From a virus: a DNA stretch of 24,579 nucleotides. Location of the stretch: IMG/VR virus record IMGVR_UViG_3300009149_000262, positions 1-24,579 of that record, one strand, 5' to 3'. Shown piece by piece: positions 1-7,633 of the stretch. The notes beneath the pieces were generated by a model. That model saw nothing but the letters and a program-made list of their open reading frames with translations, made no database searches and was not told the DNA's origin. A program made the position numbers and the translations under genes. Position 1 is the first letter of the stretch, and each line of letters opens with the position of its first letter.

Positions 1-2
1 AC

Positions 3-260
3 TACACCATGAATCGTTTGGGCATGGCCGTGGCCGGAACTGACGGTGTCACTCCGCCTGACATTGATCCCAAGTCATGGTTTGGCAAGCACAAAACCGT
101 GCATCCCTACACCCAGGAAGAATCTGACATGCTGAAACTGGCCTATAGGGCCGTGGGTGCTGACTTCAAAGATCTCAACGGTGGCGACATGGAGTCACAA
201 GAACCACCCGGCGGCAATGTCACTAGTCCGATCAAACCATTCCGAGGATATCTAAGATGA
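3..260 (+). CDS. 3' end of an unknown conserved phage protein (partial at left edge)
   Basis: The frame is open to the left edge of the window, so this is probably the C-terminal part of a longer protein. An in-frame ATG lies at 9, but no ribosome binding site can be seen before it. The visible 85 residues are hydrophilic, with glycine- and proline-rich segments (GVTPPDIDP near the start, EPPGGN near the end) and no membrane segment or catalytic motif that I recognise. From memory, similar C-termini occur in marine T4-like phage proteins without known function. The stop overlaps the next start as ATGA (257-260), so the two genes are probably co-transcribed and translationally coupled. The reading frame is secure; the function is unknown. 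Confidence 0.6.
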   Translation, partial: YTMNRLGMAVAGTDGVTPPDIDPKSWFGKHKTVHPYTQEESDMLKLAYRAVGADFKDLNGGDMESQEPPGGNVTSPIKPFRGYLR

Positions 261-697
261 AAACAATTATTGCTGCTATTACCGTGTACTGTGTGATGCT
301 GGCAGCCGCAGTGGCCAAGACTCCTGACGGGGTGACCTATGACACCACGATCTTACGAGTCAGCGACGGTGATACCATCGTGATCTCCGCTCCATATCTA
401 CCTGCACCACTCAAACCACAGCTGGCCGTGCGTATTTTTGGTGTGGACACTCCGGAAAAAGGCCGTCGGGCTCAGTGTGACAAAGAAGCAGCTCAAGGCG
501 AAAAAGCCAGTGCCTGGACCAAGAAACTGGTAGCATCAGGGCAACGGTTCCAGGTCACCTTGTACGGCTGGGACAAGTTTGGCGGACGTGTGCTTGGCGA
601 CATTCTAGTGGATGGTCGCAGCGTACGACAAGGCCTGATAGCAGCGGGTCTAGCTCGTGAGTACTACGGCGACAAGAAAAAATCCTGGTGTGAATGA
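257..697 (+). CDS. Secreted staphylococcal-nuclease-like endonuclease (SNase/TNase domain)
   Basis: Probable Ca2+-dependent sugar-nonspecific nuclease of the thermonuclease family. A hydrophobic N-terminus (residues 4-20, ending in AAAVAK) looks like a Sec signal peptide, which suggests export to the periplasm or outside. The SNase fold follows: the DGDT motif at 37-40, then RIFGVDTPE at 59-67, giving the Arg-Asp-Glu set R59, D64 and E67 (matching SNase Arg35, Asp40, Glu43), and R111 in the WDKFGGR segment (matching Arg87). All catalytic residues are present, so it should be active. At 146 residues it is a single-domain enzyme. The start ATG overlaps the previous stop, with GAGGA at 244-248 as a plausible ribosome binding site. 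It also overlaps the next gene by 4 nt. A phage-encoded exported nuclease could scavenge nucleotides or degrade competing DNA; that is inference. Confidence 0.85.
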   Translation: MKTIIAAITVYCVMLAAAVAKTPDGVTYDTTILRVSDGDTIVISAPYLPAPLKPQLAVRIFGVDTPEKGRRAQCDKEAAQGEKASAWTKKLVASGQRFQVTLYGWDKFGGRVLGDILVDGRSVRQGLIAAGLAREYYGDKKKSWCE

Positions 698-894
698 AAC
701 TGAAAGAATTGTGCCATCTGGCCGGTATACCTACAGAATCTAGCTTGCCTGCTCTGCAGGGCAGCAACGTCAGTGTCACTGGGTCAGAAAAACGTCGCAT
801 AGAACGCGAACTCCACATCCAACCTGGCACCCCTGAATGGTTCCAGCTCTGGTTCAGCCTTCCTTACCTCACCGGCGAAAAACCGGTTAAATAA
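694..894 (+). CDS. Small conserved hypothetical protein
   Basis: A 66-residue protein whose ATG overlaps the nuclease stop codon (ATGA at 694-697), a coupling typical of real genes in this genome. It has a charged central part (EKRRIERE near residues 32-39) and an aromatic C-terminal segment with PEWFQLWFSLP at about 47-57. No signal peptide, catalytic motif or zinc ligands are visible, and I do not recognise a family with a known function. The gene ends inside the late-promoter-like element TTAAATA that precedes the next gene. An antisense frame covers the same bases but has no start context, so the plus-strand frame is preferred. Confidence 0.6.
   Translation: MKLKELCHLAGIPTESSLPALQGSNVSVTGSEKRRIERELHIQPGTPEWFQLWFSLPYLTGEKPVK
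887..893 (+). promoter_or_regulatory. T4-type late promoter element TTAAATA
   Basis: TTAAATA at 887-893 matches the T4 late consensus TATAAATA at most positions. T4 late transcription starts about 6 nt after the last A, which puts +1 at about 899, the first base of the ATG of the radical SAM gene. It overlaps the stop codon of the upstream gene. No -35 element is expected for this promoter class. Confidence 0.5.
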
Positions 895-898
895 TCCA

Positions 899-2041
899 AT
901 GGAATTCAAACACTGTGCAGCTCCCTGGCGCGGCCTGCACATCAATTTCCGCGGCGATGTCAAGACCTGTTGTGCAGGAGATCCCAACATGCTGGGAAAT
1001 CTAAACACCCAATCTATTGTTGACATAGTTCACGGGCCAATGCTTCGTGACATACGCAAGACTATCAGCTCGGGTCAATTGCATGCTGAGTATTGCAGCA
1101 ATTGTATCAAGGCAGAAACGTTTGGTCGCAGTGAAAGACACTGGCACAACGATGTCAATGCTGATTTTGATGTGACCCATGCTGCGTTGGATGATTTTGA
1201 TCCAACCATCATTGACATAAGATGGAATACCACTTGCAATCTCAGCTGCAACTATTGCGGAGAATATTGCAGCAGCAAATGGCAGAGCATCAAATCGTCA
1301 ACTCCGGTGAAAAACAGTGTCAGGCCTTATTATCAACAGGTTTGTGATTTTTTAGCACAGCATGCCACAGACATCAGAGAGGTGGCCATGGTCGGTGGCG
1401 AGCCGTTGCTGTTACCTGAAAATGAAAGATTGTTAGATGTGATACCCACCGACTGCATTGTTACATTGATAACCAATACCACTGTAAATTTTGAAAACAA
1501 CAAGATATTCCAAAAATTGCGTGATCGCAAACGAGTAGGATGGTCGATGAGTTTTGACAACATAGGACAAAGATTTGAATATGTACGGCACGGGGCTACC
1601 TGGGATAAATTGTGTCACAACATTGATCTGATCCAGTCATTGATGCGTGACCACGAGCATTGGGGCGGAGTACATGCAGTGTACAATATCTATAATTGTA
1701 CACGGTTGGTAGAGTTCAGAGAATGGATCCAAGATCGGGGGTTGACAGTGGTTTGGCAAAATCTTTTCCAGCCCGAAATGCTGGACCCCTTGCGGCACAG
1801 CCGATCTCTCAGAGATCTGGCCATCCATGAATGTCAACGCATGCTGGATCTGGACTATATCACGCCTGTGGAGCGAGATTTTTTTTCAAACGCGGCCAAT
1901 AATCTAAATCAAGACAGTGACCAACACAAAGACTATGGCAAACTGCTGCAAGAACACATTGGCATCATCGAACAGGTGTATCATCCAGATCAAAAACACT
2001 ATTTTGCAAGACTGTGGCCCGAGCTGGGAACAGTGTTATGA
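899..2041 (+). CDS. Radical SAM protein with N-terminal twitch/SPASM-like domain
   Basis: A 380-residue radical S-adenosylmethionine enzyme. The core motif CxxxCxxC is C113, C117 and C120 (CNLSCNYC), which should hold the SAM-binding 4Fe-4S cluster, and GGEP at 166-169 is the SAM amino-group motif. An auxiliary cysteine set lies before the core: C6, CC at 24-25, and CSNC at 66-69. This layout, SPASM/twitch-like cluster first and radical SAM domain second, matches the N-terminal-twitch radical SAM family that is frequent in marine phages. The substrate is unknown; SPASM/twitch enzymes often modify peptides or proteins. A late element sits directly upstream and no Shine-Dalgarno is seen. It overlaps the SGNH hydrolase gene by 4 nt, so the two probably act together or are at least coupled. 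Sampled base composition is lower in G+C than the terminase downstream. Confidence 0.85.
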   Translation: MEFKHCAAPWRGLHINFRGDVKTCCAGDPNMLGNLNTQSIVDIVHGPMLRDIRKTISSGQLHAEYCSNCIKAETFGRSERHWHNDVNADFDVTHAALDDFDPTIIDIRWNTTCNLSCNYCGEYCSSKWQSIKSSTPVKNSVRPYYQQVCDFLAQHATDIREVAMVGGEPLLLPENERLLDVIPTDCIVTLITNTTVNFENNKIFQKLRDRKRVGWSMSFDNIGQRFEYVRHGATWDKLCHNIDLIQSLMRDHEHWGGVHAVYNIYNCTRLVEFREWIQDRGLTVVWQNLFQPEMLDPLRHSRSLRDLAIHECQRMLDLDYITPVERDFFSNAANNLNQDSDQHKDYGKLLQEHIGIIEQVYHPDQKHYFARLWPELGTVL

Positions 2042-2835
2042 AACGAGAAGATAACTGGCAGGCCTATGCCAGGTCCTATCCATGGGCCCCACCTCCCTAT
2101 CGCTGTTGGGTGGACGCCCACGAGCAAGCCAATTACTTGTCACACATGGCCGATCCTGTGCGTAGAAAACAGCTGGCATCTCTGGGATGGGACAGCGAAG
2201 ATTCGGTGATCTATGAGTGGAACCGGTTTGGATTCCGTGCTCCTGATATTCCAGAGCACACAGATATGTTATGCCTTGGCTGCAGCCTTACCTTTGGTCA
2301 TGGCTTGCCTCAGCAGCTGATCTGGCCCGTTATCTTGTCCCAGCAACTTGGTGTCAACTATGTAAATCTGGGCATGGCCGGCTGTAGCCCTGACGGTATG
2401 TTTCGTGTGGCACGATTTTGGATTCCTGAACTGCGCCCGCACACAGTGGTAGTGGCCGAAACCTATGGACAGCGTTGGGAAATCTGCGAACTTGATCAAG
2501 ATGCAATCAATAGCCAGCGTTGGACACCGCCTGCGTTTGACACCACGCGCATGGGTCTAACATTGGAACCCGTCACAGATGGCATATGGAAAAAATGGAT
2601 GTGCAACAGCATCAATCATGAATTGCATCTAGATCGGGCTCGAAGGGCCATACAGCAGTTGTGTGCCGAATCAGGCAGCAGAGTAGTTTTTGTTGATGCT
2701 GCAGGAATGGCCACTCGGGCACTGGAGTCAAATCCCAATGACCTGGCCAGAGATCTCATGCACCCAGGCAAGCAATATCAGGCAGATATGGCAGCGGCCT
2801 TTGCTAGACAGCTGGAGGTTCCAGATGGCCGATGA
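2038..2835 (+). CDS. SGNH/GDSL-like hydrolase
   Basis: Probable esterase or acyl-hydrolase of the SGNH superfamily, 265 residues from the ATG at 2038, which overlaps the radical SAM stop (ATGA). A longer frame begins at 2014, but the overlapping ATG is the better start. The nucleophile block is LGCSLTFG (residues 80-87, Ser83), and the C-terminal catalytic DxxH is D239 and H242 (DLMHPG). Both ends of the catalytic triad are thus present and at the usual separation. No signal peptide or membrane helix is visible, so it should be cytoplasmic or virion-associated. It overlaps the terminase start by 11 nt and belongs to the radical SAM-hydrolase-terminase operon. Possible roles are O-acetyl removal or transfer on a glycan; the substrate cannot be read from sequence. 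Confidence 0.75.
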   Translation: MKREDNWQAYARSYPWAPPPYRCWVDAHEQANYLSHMADPVRRKQLASLGWDSEDSVIYEWNRFGFRAPDIPEHTDMLCLGCSLTFGHGLPQQLIWPVILSQQLGVNYVNLGMAGCSPDGMFRVARFWIPELRPHTVVVAETYGQRWEICELDQDAINSQRWTPPAFDTTRMGLTLEPVTDGIWKKWMCNSINHELHLDRARRAIQQLCAESGSRVVFVDAAGMATRALESNPNDLARDLMHPGKQYQADMAAAFARQLEVPDGR

Positions 2836-4384
2836 CATAAATCTGGTTCGGTCGCCACATGTCAAGAGTGTGTTCACAGATCAGCAGATACAAGAATTCG
2901 CGGCCTGTGCCGATGCCAGCACTGGTGCCATCTATTTCATGGAAAATTTCTTTTATATCCAGCATCCAGTCAAAGGTCGTATGCAGTATCATCCTTTTGA
3001 GTATCAACGCAGACTGATCGCGACATATCACAACTATCGTTTTTCCATCAGCATGATGCCACGCCAGACCGGCAAATCAACATCGGCTGCTGGGTATCTG
3101 TTGTGGTATGCTATGTTCATTCCTGACTCTACTATCTTGGTGGCAGCACACAAATACCTGGGTGCACAAGAAATCATGCAACGTGTGAGATATGCCTATG
3201 AAAATTGTCCGGATCATATCAGAGCCGGTGTCACGAGTTACAACAAAGGTAGTCTAGAATTTGATAACGGTAGCCGCATCGTGAGCCAGACCACCACGGA
3301 AAACACTGGCCGAGGTATGAGTATATCGTTGTTGTACGCAGACGAATTTGCCTTTGTGCGCCCCACCATAGCCACTGAGTTTTGGACCTCGATATCGCCC
3401 ACCTTGGCCACTGGTGGTAAGGCCATTATCACATCAACTCCCAACAGCGACGAAGATCAGTTTGCTCTCTTATGGAAGGGAGCCAACAAGATGGAAGATG
3501 AATACGGCAATCCCACTCAGGTTGGCATGAATGGTTTCCGTGCTTATCGATCATTCTGGAACGAACATCCCGATCGTGACGAGACCTGGGCTCGACAACA
3601 ACAAGCAGCCCTGGGCATGGATCGTTTCAGGCGAGAGATGAATTGCGAATTCGTCATTGCTGATGAGACTCTGATTGCCCCCGCCAAACTCCTAGACCTT
3701 GTGGCAGTAGATCCTTTGTTCAAGACCGGAGAAGTCAGATGGTATAAACGACCCGAACGCGGCCGCATCTATGTGGTAGGCATGGATCCCAGTCTGGGAA
3801 CCGGCGGTGATCCTGCTGCCATACAGGTTTTTGAAGCCAACACCACCCAGCAAGTGGCTGAGTGGCGGCACAATCGGAGTGACATACCCACTCAGGTGCG
3901 TGTGCTGAGAGACATCATCAAGGAATTGCATGACGTGGTACAGGATGCGCAAAGTATCTACTACAGTGTAGAAAACAACAGCATTGGTGAAGCAGCTTTG
4001 ATATCTATAGCCGAATACGGTGAAGAAAATATCCCAGGCTATTTTCTCAGTGAAAGCCATAGCAACCAGCGTGGGAGATTCCGCAAAGGCTTCAATACAA
4101 CCAACAAGCCCAAACTGGCAGCTTGTGCCAAGCTCAAACACCTGGTTGAAAGTGGTCGCATGCGGTTGCACAGCGCCAATCTAGTGAGTGAGCTCAAAAA
4201 CTTTGTGGCTTCGGGCGCAGGCTATGCTGCCAAGACCGGCGAGACCGACGATTTGGTGATGTCTACCTTGTTGGTCATACGCATGATGCAGACCTTGCAG
4301 AGCTATCACAACGAACTGGACATACAGATGCGTGATCATCAGGATACCATCATTGAGCCTTTGCCCTTTGTAATGACCATGTAG
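2825..4384 (+). CDS. 17: Terminase large subunit, ATPase-nuclease (T4 gp17-like)
   Basis: The DNA-packaging motor and headful nuclease, 519 residues from ATG 2825; a longer frame from 2690 only reads through the end of the hydrolase gene. ATPase domain: adenine-binding region near HPFEYQ (56-61), Walker A RQTGKS (80-85), Walker B LLYADE with D173 and E174, and coupling motif TSTPN (203-207). Nuclease domain: D321 in VVGMDPS, E383 in YYSVEN and D475/D476 in ETDDLV, the three acidic metal-binding positions of the gp17 RNase-H-like nuclease. The protein is shorter than T4 gp17 (610 residues), mainly at the N-terminus, as in marine relatives. It should act at the procapsid portal with a small terminase and the portal protein; neither is in this window. 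It is the third gene of the late operon starting at 899. Confidence 0.97.
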   Translation: MADDINLVRSPHVKSVFTDQQIQEFAACADASTGAIYFMENFFYIQHPVKGRMQYHPFEYQRRLIATYHNYRFSISMMPRQTGKSTSAAGYLLWYAMFIPDSTILVAAHKYLGAQEIMQRVRYAYENCPDHIRAGVTSYNKGSLEFDNGSRIVSQTTTENTGRGMSISLLYADEFAFVRPTIATEFWTSISPTLATGGKAIITSTPNSDEDQFALLWKGANKMEDEYGNPTQVGMNGFRAYRSFWNEHPDRDETWARQQQAALGMDRFRREMNCEFVIADETLIAPAKLLDLVAVDPLFKTGEVRWYKRPERGRIYVVGMDPSLGTGGDPAAIQVFEANTTQQVAEWRHNRSDIPTQVRVLRDIIKELHDVVQDAQSIYYSVENNSIGEAALISIAEYGEENIPGYFLSESHSNQRGRFRKGFNTTNKPKLAACAKLKHLVESGRMRLHSANLVSELKNFVASGAGYAAKTGETDDLVMSTLLVIRMMQTLQSYHNELDIQMRDHQDTIIEPLPFVMTM

Positions 4385-4391
4385 CTAAATA
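4385..4391 (+). promoter_or_regulatory. T4-type late promoter element CTAAATA
   Basis: CTAAATA at 4385-4391 begins just after the terminase stop. The predicted transcription start (6 nt after the last A) is about 4397, 2 nt before the ATG at 4399. No Shine-Dalgarno fits in that leader. Confidence 0.6.
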
Positions 4392-4398
4392 ATACATC

Positions 4399-5691
4399 AT
4401 GGAATATACAGTACGCTCACAGATTTTTGACTTTCTTGTCACGAAAAACCTAGATCCTGAAACATTGGATGCCAAAGGTCAGCCCACACAAGATACCCAG
4501 CAAGCCGACCTTATAAGTTTTGACTACAAAGTCGACAACAGGGACTACGGCACAGTGGTATTGGCCTTCCTTGACGAAAACAAATTAGAAATATACTACG
4601 GAGACAATCTGGGTAGATCCATGGAAAGCCAAGATCGCGGCCAATGGTATGACATGTTGGCACAGCTCAAACAGATAGCTGCTAGAAACCTTGTAAATTT
4701 CAATATCGCTAATCTCAGCAGGCTCAAGTATACCATGAAAAACATGAGCACTATCAAAGAAGGCCTGTTTGAAAGTTTTTATGGTCGCAAACGCACCAGC
4801 TATGCTGATCAGCCAAACGGTGCCAGGATCGTGATCCAGCATGATCGCGATATCGCAGAAGGCCAGCCTAGACATCGTGCCATTGACAAGATCTATATCG
4901 AAACCGCGCAGGGCGAGCGTTTCTTGGTGCCCAGTCGCAGTCTCATGCATGCCAAAATGCTGGGACGACATGTCAGCGAAGGAGGCACGCCCTATGATGC
5001 TTTTGGTCAGCATATCAATCAACTGGTCATTGAAATGAACACTCTGAGCAAGTTTATCCGTGCCACCAATGGTCGCGAATATGAAAACGAGGCTCAATCA
5101 TTGGCCGAAGCTGCCAGGACACATTATCGTAATCTACGATCCAAAGCTCGAGAAATGATAGGTCGTCGGGGATATCGCCTGAATTTTGAGTCTTTTGATC
5201 CCATGCGCACGGACAGTCATGATGTCGATCTAGATCGCATTCGTGAGATGTTTGTTGATCGGCAGGTGGATGAGAGGATCGAGCAGGCTTTGCCGTTGCT
5301 AGAAAAACTGAAATCTACGATCATGCCCGAAGTGTCTGAATTTGACTCTTGGACCAGCCAAGTCATTGAAGGCACGTGGAGCTTGCCTGATTCCAGCCAG
5401 CGATTTGACGAACTCAAATCACTGATGGCAGATCCGTTGCCTGTGGGACCAGATGCTCTAAATGCTACCGAACTGCTGTATGATCTGGTAGGGGACGATG
5501 AACTGTTTGACAGTCTCGAAGATCTGGCCAAAGTAGATCCAGATGCCGATGCTCGTCCATTGATTCTCGATCGGCTTGGAAAATTGGGATACAACATCAA
5601 ATCATTGTCCGACCGCATCCAGGACACAGCCACCGAGGATCTTGATGTGGACGGTGTTATGATGACACGTGCTTCTAACATGAGCAGCTGA
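4399..5691 (+). CDS. Conserved phage protein of unknown function, 430 residues
   Basis: I do not recognise a characterised family, though from memory proteins of this type follow the terminase in other marine T4-like phages. The N-terminal part (about 1-110) is mixed alpha/beta with a GDNLGRSME segment near 68-76. The middle (about 120-230) contains an FYGRKRTSYADQP motif. The C-terminal half is strongly helical and charged (about 235-430), with acidic stretches near the end (ELLYDLVGDDELFDSLEDL). No membrane segment, signal peptide or nucleotide-binding motif is visible. A late promoter element lies immediately upstream, which argues for a virion, assembly or late-regulatory role; that is inference. 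The next gene starts 1 nt after the stop. Confidence 0.8.
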   Translation: MEYTVRSQIFDFLVTKNLDPETLDAKGQPTQDTQQADLISFDYKVDNRDYGTVVLAFLDENKLEIYYGDNLGRSMESQDRGQWYDMLAQLKQIAARNLVNFNIANLSRLKYTMKNMSTIKEGLFESFYGRKRTSYADQPNGARIVIQHDRDIAEGQPRHRAIDKIYIETAQGERFLVPSRSLMHAKMLGRHVSEGGTPYDAFGQHINQLVIEMNTLSKFIRATNGREYENEAQSLAEAARTHYRNLRSKAREMIGRRGYRLNFESFDPMRTDSHDVDLDRIREMFVDRQVDERIEQALPLLEKLKSTIMPEVSEFDSWTSQVIEGTWSLPDSSQRFDELKSLMADPLPVGPDALNATELLYDLVGDDELFDSLEDLAKVDPDADARPLILDRLGKLGYNIKSLSDRIQDTATEDLDVDGVMMTRASNMSS

Positions 5692-5692
5692 T

Positions 5693-6484
5693 GTGGTAAC
5701 CGTTGCTGCGGTACTGACTTATCCTGCACATTTTTTACATACCTCACTAACCCTTGCCAGTATAAAAAAATTCCACCTAGAAATTGATGCATTGGTGGTG
5801 ATCCTGGACGACACCAGCAATCTCTGTTGGCCTGGCTACATCAAGGATGCCGGGAATTTTTACAAACAACACGGTGCCGATATCCTGTTGGCTAGCCAAC
5901 TGCCTTTCATGCGCTATCTCACACATCCATGGGTACGACAGCAGACCATCAAGCTCTATATGGATCAACTATTGGATTGCCACGAATGGTTCTATTCTGA
6001 TGGCGATTGTGTGTTGCTTGACCGTTGGCCTGATCATGTGATATCTGCACATCCTGTACCTTGCACAGATCTTTCCTGTGCGTTTCGTCACTATGTTTCT
6101 GAGATGTTGTCTTTACCGGATTGGCCAGGATTTTTGGATGCACAGGCACGCTTGATCACTTCATCAGCGCCGCCGGTGAGATACATGAGCAGCGATGTGC
6201 TACAGGATCTGCGAAGACATGTTCATGGCATACACGGAGCGGAGATCTGGGAGATACACAATCAAAACATGCGAATGCCCCATTATCGGCCCACTGAGTG
6301 GGAGCTGATAGATTGCTATCGTAGCCAGATACGACATGAACCGGAAGATTTCCAGAATCTCAGACATATGATCCGCATGGGGTGGGACGCAGACAAGCAG
6401 CATGATATAGAGTGGTGGCATGCTCAGGGCGTATCAGTTGACAAGGATGTCTGGCAAAAATTGCCTCTGGCAAGATATATTTAA
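5693..6484 (+). CDS. Glycosyltransferase-like protein with DxD motif
   Basis: A 263-residue protein that looks like a small GT-A type glycosyltransferase. It has an N-terminal beta-rich part (VTVAAVLTYPAHF, then IDALVVILDD at 31-40) and a DxD-like metal site, YSDGDCVLL, with D103 and D105. The C-terminal third is rich in tryptophan and histidine. The sugar donor and acceptor cannot be read. The start is GTG at 5693; the nearby ATG at 5690 is out of frame and meets a stop after two codons. The gene starts 1 nt after the previous stop and has no visible promoter of its own. It may be an outlying member of the glycan genes found after 12 kb. Assignment to a named GT family is uncertain. Confidence 0.7.
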   Translation: MVTVAAVLTYPAHFLHTSLTLASIKKFHLEIDALVVILDDTSNLCWPGYIKDAGNFYKQHGADILLASQLPFMRYLTHPWVRQQTIKLYMDQLLDCHEWFYSDGDCVLLDRWPDHVISAHPVPCTDLSCAFRHYVSEMLSLPDWPGFLDAQARLITSSAPPVRYMSSDVLQDLRRHVHGIHGAEIWEIHNQNMRMPHYRPTEWELIDCYRSQIRHEPEDFQNLRHMIRMGWDADKQHDIEWWHAQGVSVDKDVWQKLPLARYI

Positions 6485-6491
6485 AAAAGCA

Positions 6492-6520
6492 TTGACAATA
6501 CTAAATATCTCGCGCATACT
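6492..6520 (+). promoter_or_regulatory. sigma70-like promoter with embedded late element, upstream of gene 32
   Basis: TTGACA (6492-6497, perfect -35), a 17-nt spacer and CATACT (6515-6520, four of six -10 matches) form a host-type promoter with +1 at about 6527. Inside the spacer, CTAAATA (6501-6507) is a T4-type late element with predicted +1 at about 6513. The gene would thus have an early or middle start and a late start 14 nt apart. Confidence 0.6.
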
Positions 6521-6561
6521 AACAAGGTATGCGTTAGGCATACACATAGGCTAAAATAGGC
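6513..6561 (+). promoter_or_regulatory. Gene 32 leader: mutually exclusive hairpins and TAGGC repeats
   Basis: GTATGC at 6527-6532 can pair with GCATAC on either side. Upstream pairing is CGCATAC 6513-6519 with GTATGCG 6527-6533 (7 bp, 7-nt loop). Downstream pairing is GTATGC 6527-6532 with GCATAC 6538-6543 (6 bp, 5-nt loop). The two cannot form together. TAGGC occurs at 6535, 6547 and 6557, 12 and 10 nt apart. A ribosome binding site AAAGGA (6566-6571) follows, 8 nt before the ATG. T4 gp32 is known to repress its own translation through a leader pseudoknot; this leader may serve the same purpose (inference). Confidence 0.5.
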
Positions 6562-6579
6562 AACGAAAGGAAACAAATT

Positions 6580-7587
6580 ATGGCATCTTTAGCAGAAATA
6601 CCGGCACGACTCCAAGCCGCAGAGTCAAAAGGTCCCGGTCAGTCACAGGGCGGCGACAACGCGATTTACCCTCACTGGAACATGGACGAAGGACACTCAG
6701 CCACGCTGCGTTTCCTGCCTGACAGTGATACAAAAAACACTTTTTTCTGGGTGGAACGAGCAATGATCCGCTTGCCCTTCGCCGGCATCAAAGGCGAAGC
6801 AGACTCTAAACAAGTGATGATACAAGTACCTTGTGTAGAAATGTGGGGTGATGCATGTCCGATCTTGGCTGAAGTCAGGACTTGGTTCAAAGACAAGAGT
6901 CTAGAAGACATGGGACGCAAATACTGGAAGAAACGCAGCTACATCATGCAAGGTTTTGTGCGCGAGAATCCACTCACCGAAGACAGGTCTCCAGAAAATC
7001 CCATCCGAAGGTTCATCATCGGACCACAGATCTTTACCATCATCAAATCGGCCTTGATGGATCCCGAACTGGAAGAATTACCCACCGATTACGAACGTGG
7101 TCTAGATTTTCGTATCAGTAAATCCAGCAAGGGCGGATATGCGGATTACAACACCAGCAAGTGGGCTAGAAAAGAATCAGGGTTGACCGATGTGGAACAG
7201 GCAGCCATTGAACAGTTCGGTCTGTTCAATCTCAATGATTTTCTACCCAAACGCCCCACAGATGTGGAACTGAGAGTGATCAAAGAGTTGTTTGAAGCTA
7301 GCGTAGATGGACAGGCCTATGACACCGAACGCTGGGGGCAGTACTTCCGGCCGGCTGGTGTGGCAGCACCCAGCGGTGCCGAATCGGACACTCCGGTTGC
7401 CAAACACACAGTGGACGGCCACGGTGATGTGCATGAGGTCAAGACAGCTGCCAAGCCAACAATCAGCTCGTTTGACGAGGACGAGCCAACAGAAGCAGCT
7501 GGACCGGTCACAGCACCCACAGCAGGATCAAACAAAAATGCCCAGGACATCCTGGCCATGATCCGAGCTCGTCAAAACAAACAGTGA
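6580..7587 (+). CDS. 32: Single-stranded DNA-binding protein (T4 gp32-like)
   Basis: Coats single-stranded DNA at replication forks and recombination intermediates and recruits UvsX, UvsY and helicases. The 335-residue protein has a basic N-terminal arm (residues 1-20), the OB-fold core (about 35-215) with the conserved WGDACPI, RKYWKKRSY and NPIRRFIIGPQIF segments, and an acidic tail with SFDEDEPTE before a short basic end (ARQNKQ). The acidic tail is the protein-interaction domain in T4. Only two cysteines are visible in the region matching the T4 zinc site (His-Cys-Cys-Cys), so the zinc may be absent, as I recall for marine relatives. ATG 6580 follows AAAGGA at 8 nt. A UUCG hairpin separates it from uvsX. 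Confidence 0.93.
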   Translation: MASLAEIPARLQAAESKGPGQSQGGDNAIYPHWNMDEGHSATLRFLPDSDTKNTFFWVERAMIRLPFAGIKGEADSKQVMIQVPCVEMWGDACPILAEVRTWFKDKSLEDMGRKYWKKRSYIMQGFVRENPLTEDRSPENPIRRFIIGPQIFTIIKSALMDPELEELPTDYERGLDFRISKSSKGGYADYNTSKWARKESGLTDVEQAAIEQFGLFNLNDFLPKRPTDVELRVIKELFEASVDGQAYDTERWGQYFRPAGVAAPSGAESDTPVAKHTVDGHGDVHEVKTAAKPTISSFDEDEPTEAAGPVTAPTAGSNKNAQDILAMIRARQNKQ

Positions 7588-7591
7588 CAAA

Positions 7592-7620
7592 ACAGGGACT
7601 TCGGTCCCTGTCCTTTATAT
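7592..7620 (+). terminator. UUCG-tetraloop hairpin between gene 32 and uvsX
   Basis: A perfect 8-bp stem (7592-7599 with 7604-7611) is closed by the loop TTCG (7600-7603) in the very stable C(UUCG)G context. The tail CCTTTATAT is only weakly T-rich, so this may be a partial terminator or an RNA-processing/stability barrier that sets the gene 32 to uvsX ratio. T4 uses UUCG hairpins between genes in the same way. Confidence 0.75.
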
Positions 7621-7633
7621 CTAAAGGTACGAC

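Noticed and set aside
3692-4171. Minus-strand open frame of 159 codons
   Set aside because: Antisense to the nuclease domain of the terminase, with no motif and no start context.
5217-5792. Minus-strand open frame of 191 codons
   Set aside because: Antisense to the 430-residue gene with its late promoter. Its composition is extremely serine- and arginine-rich, as expected from a mirrored coding strand.
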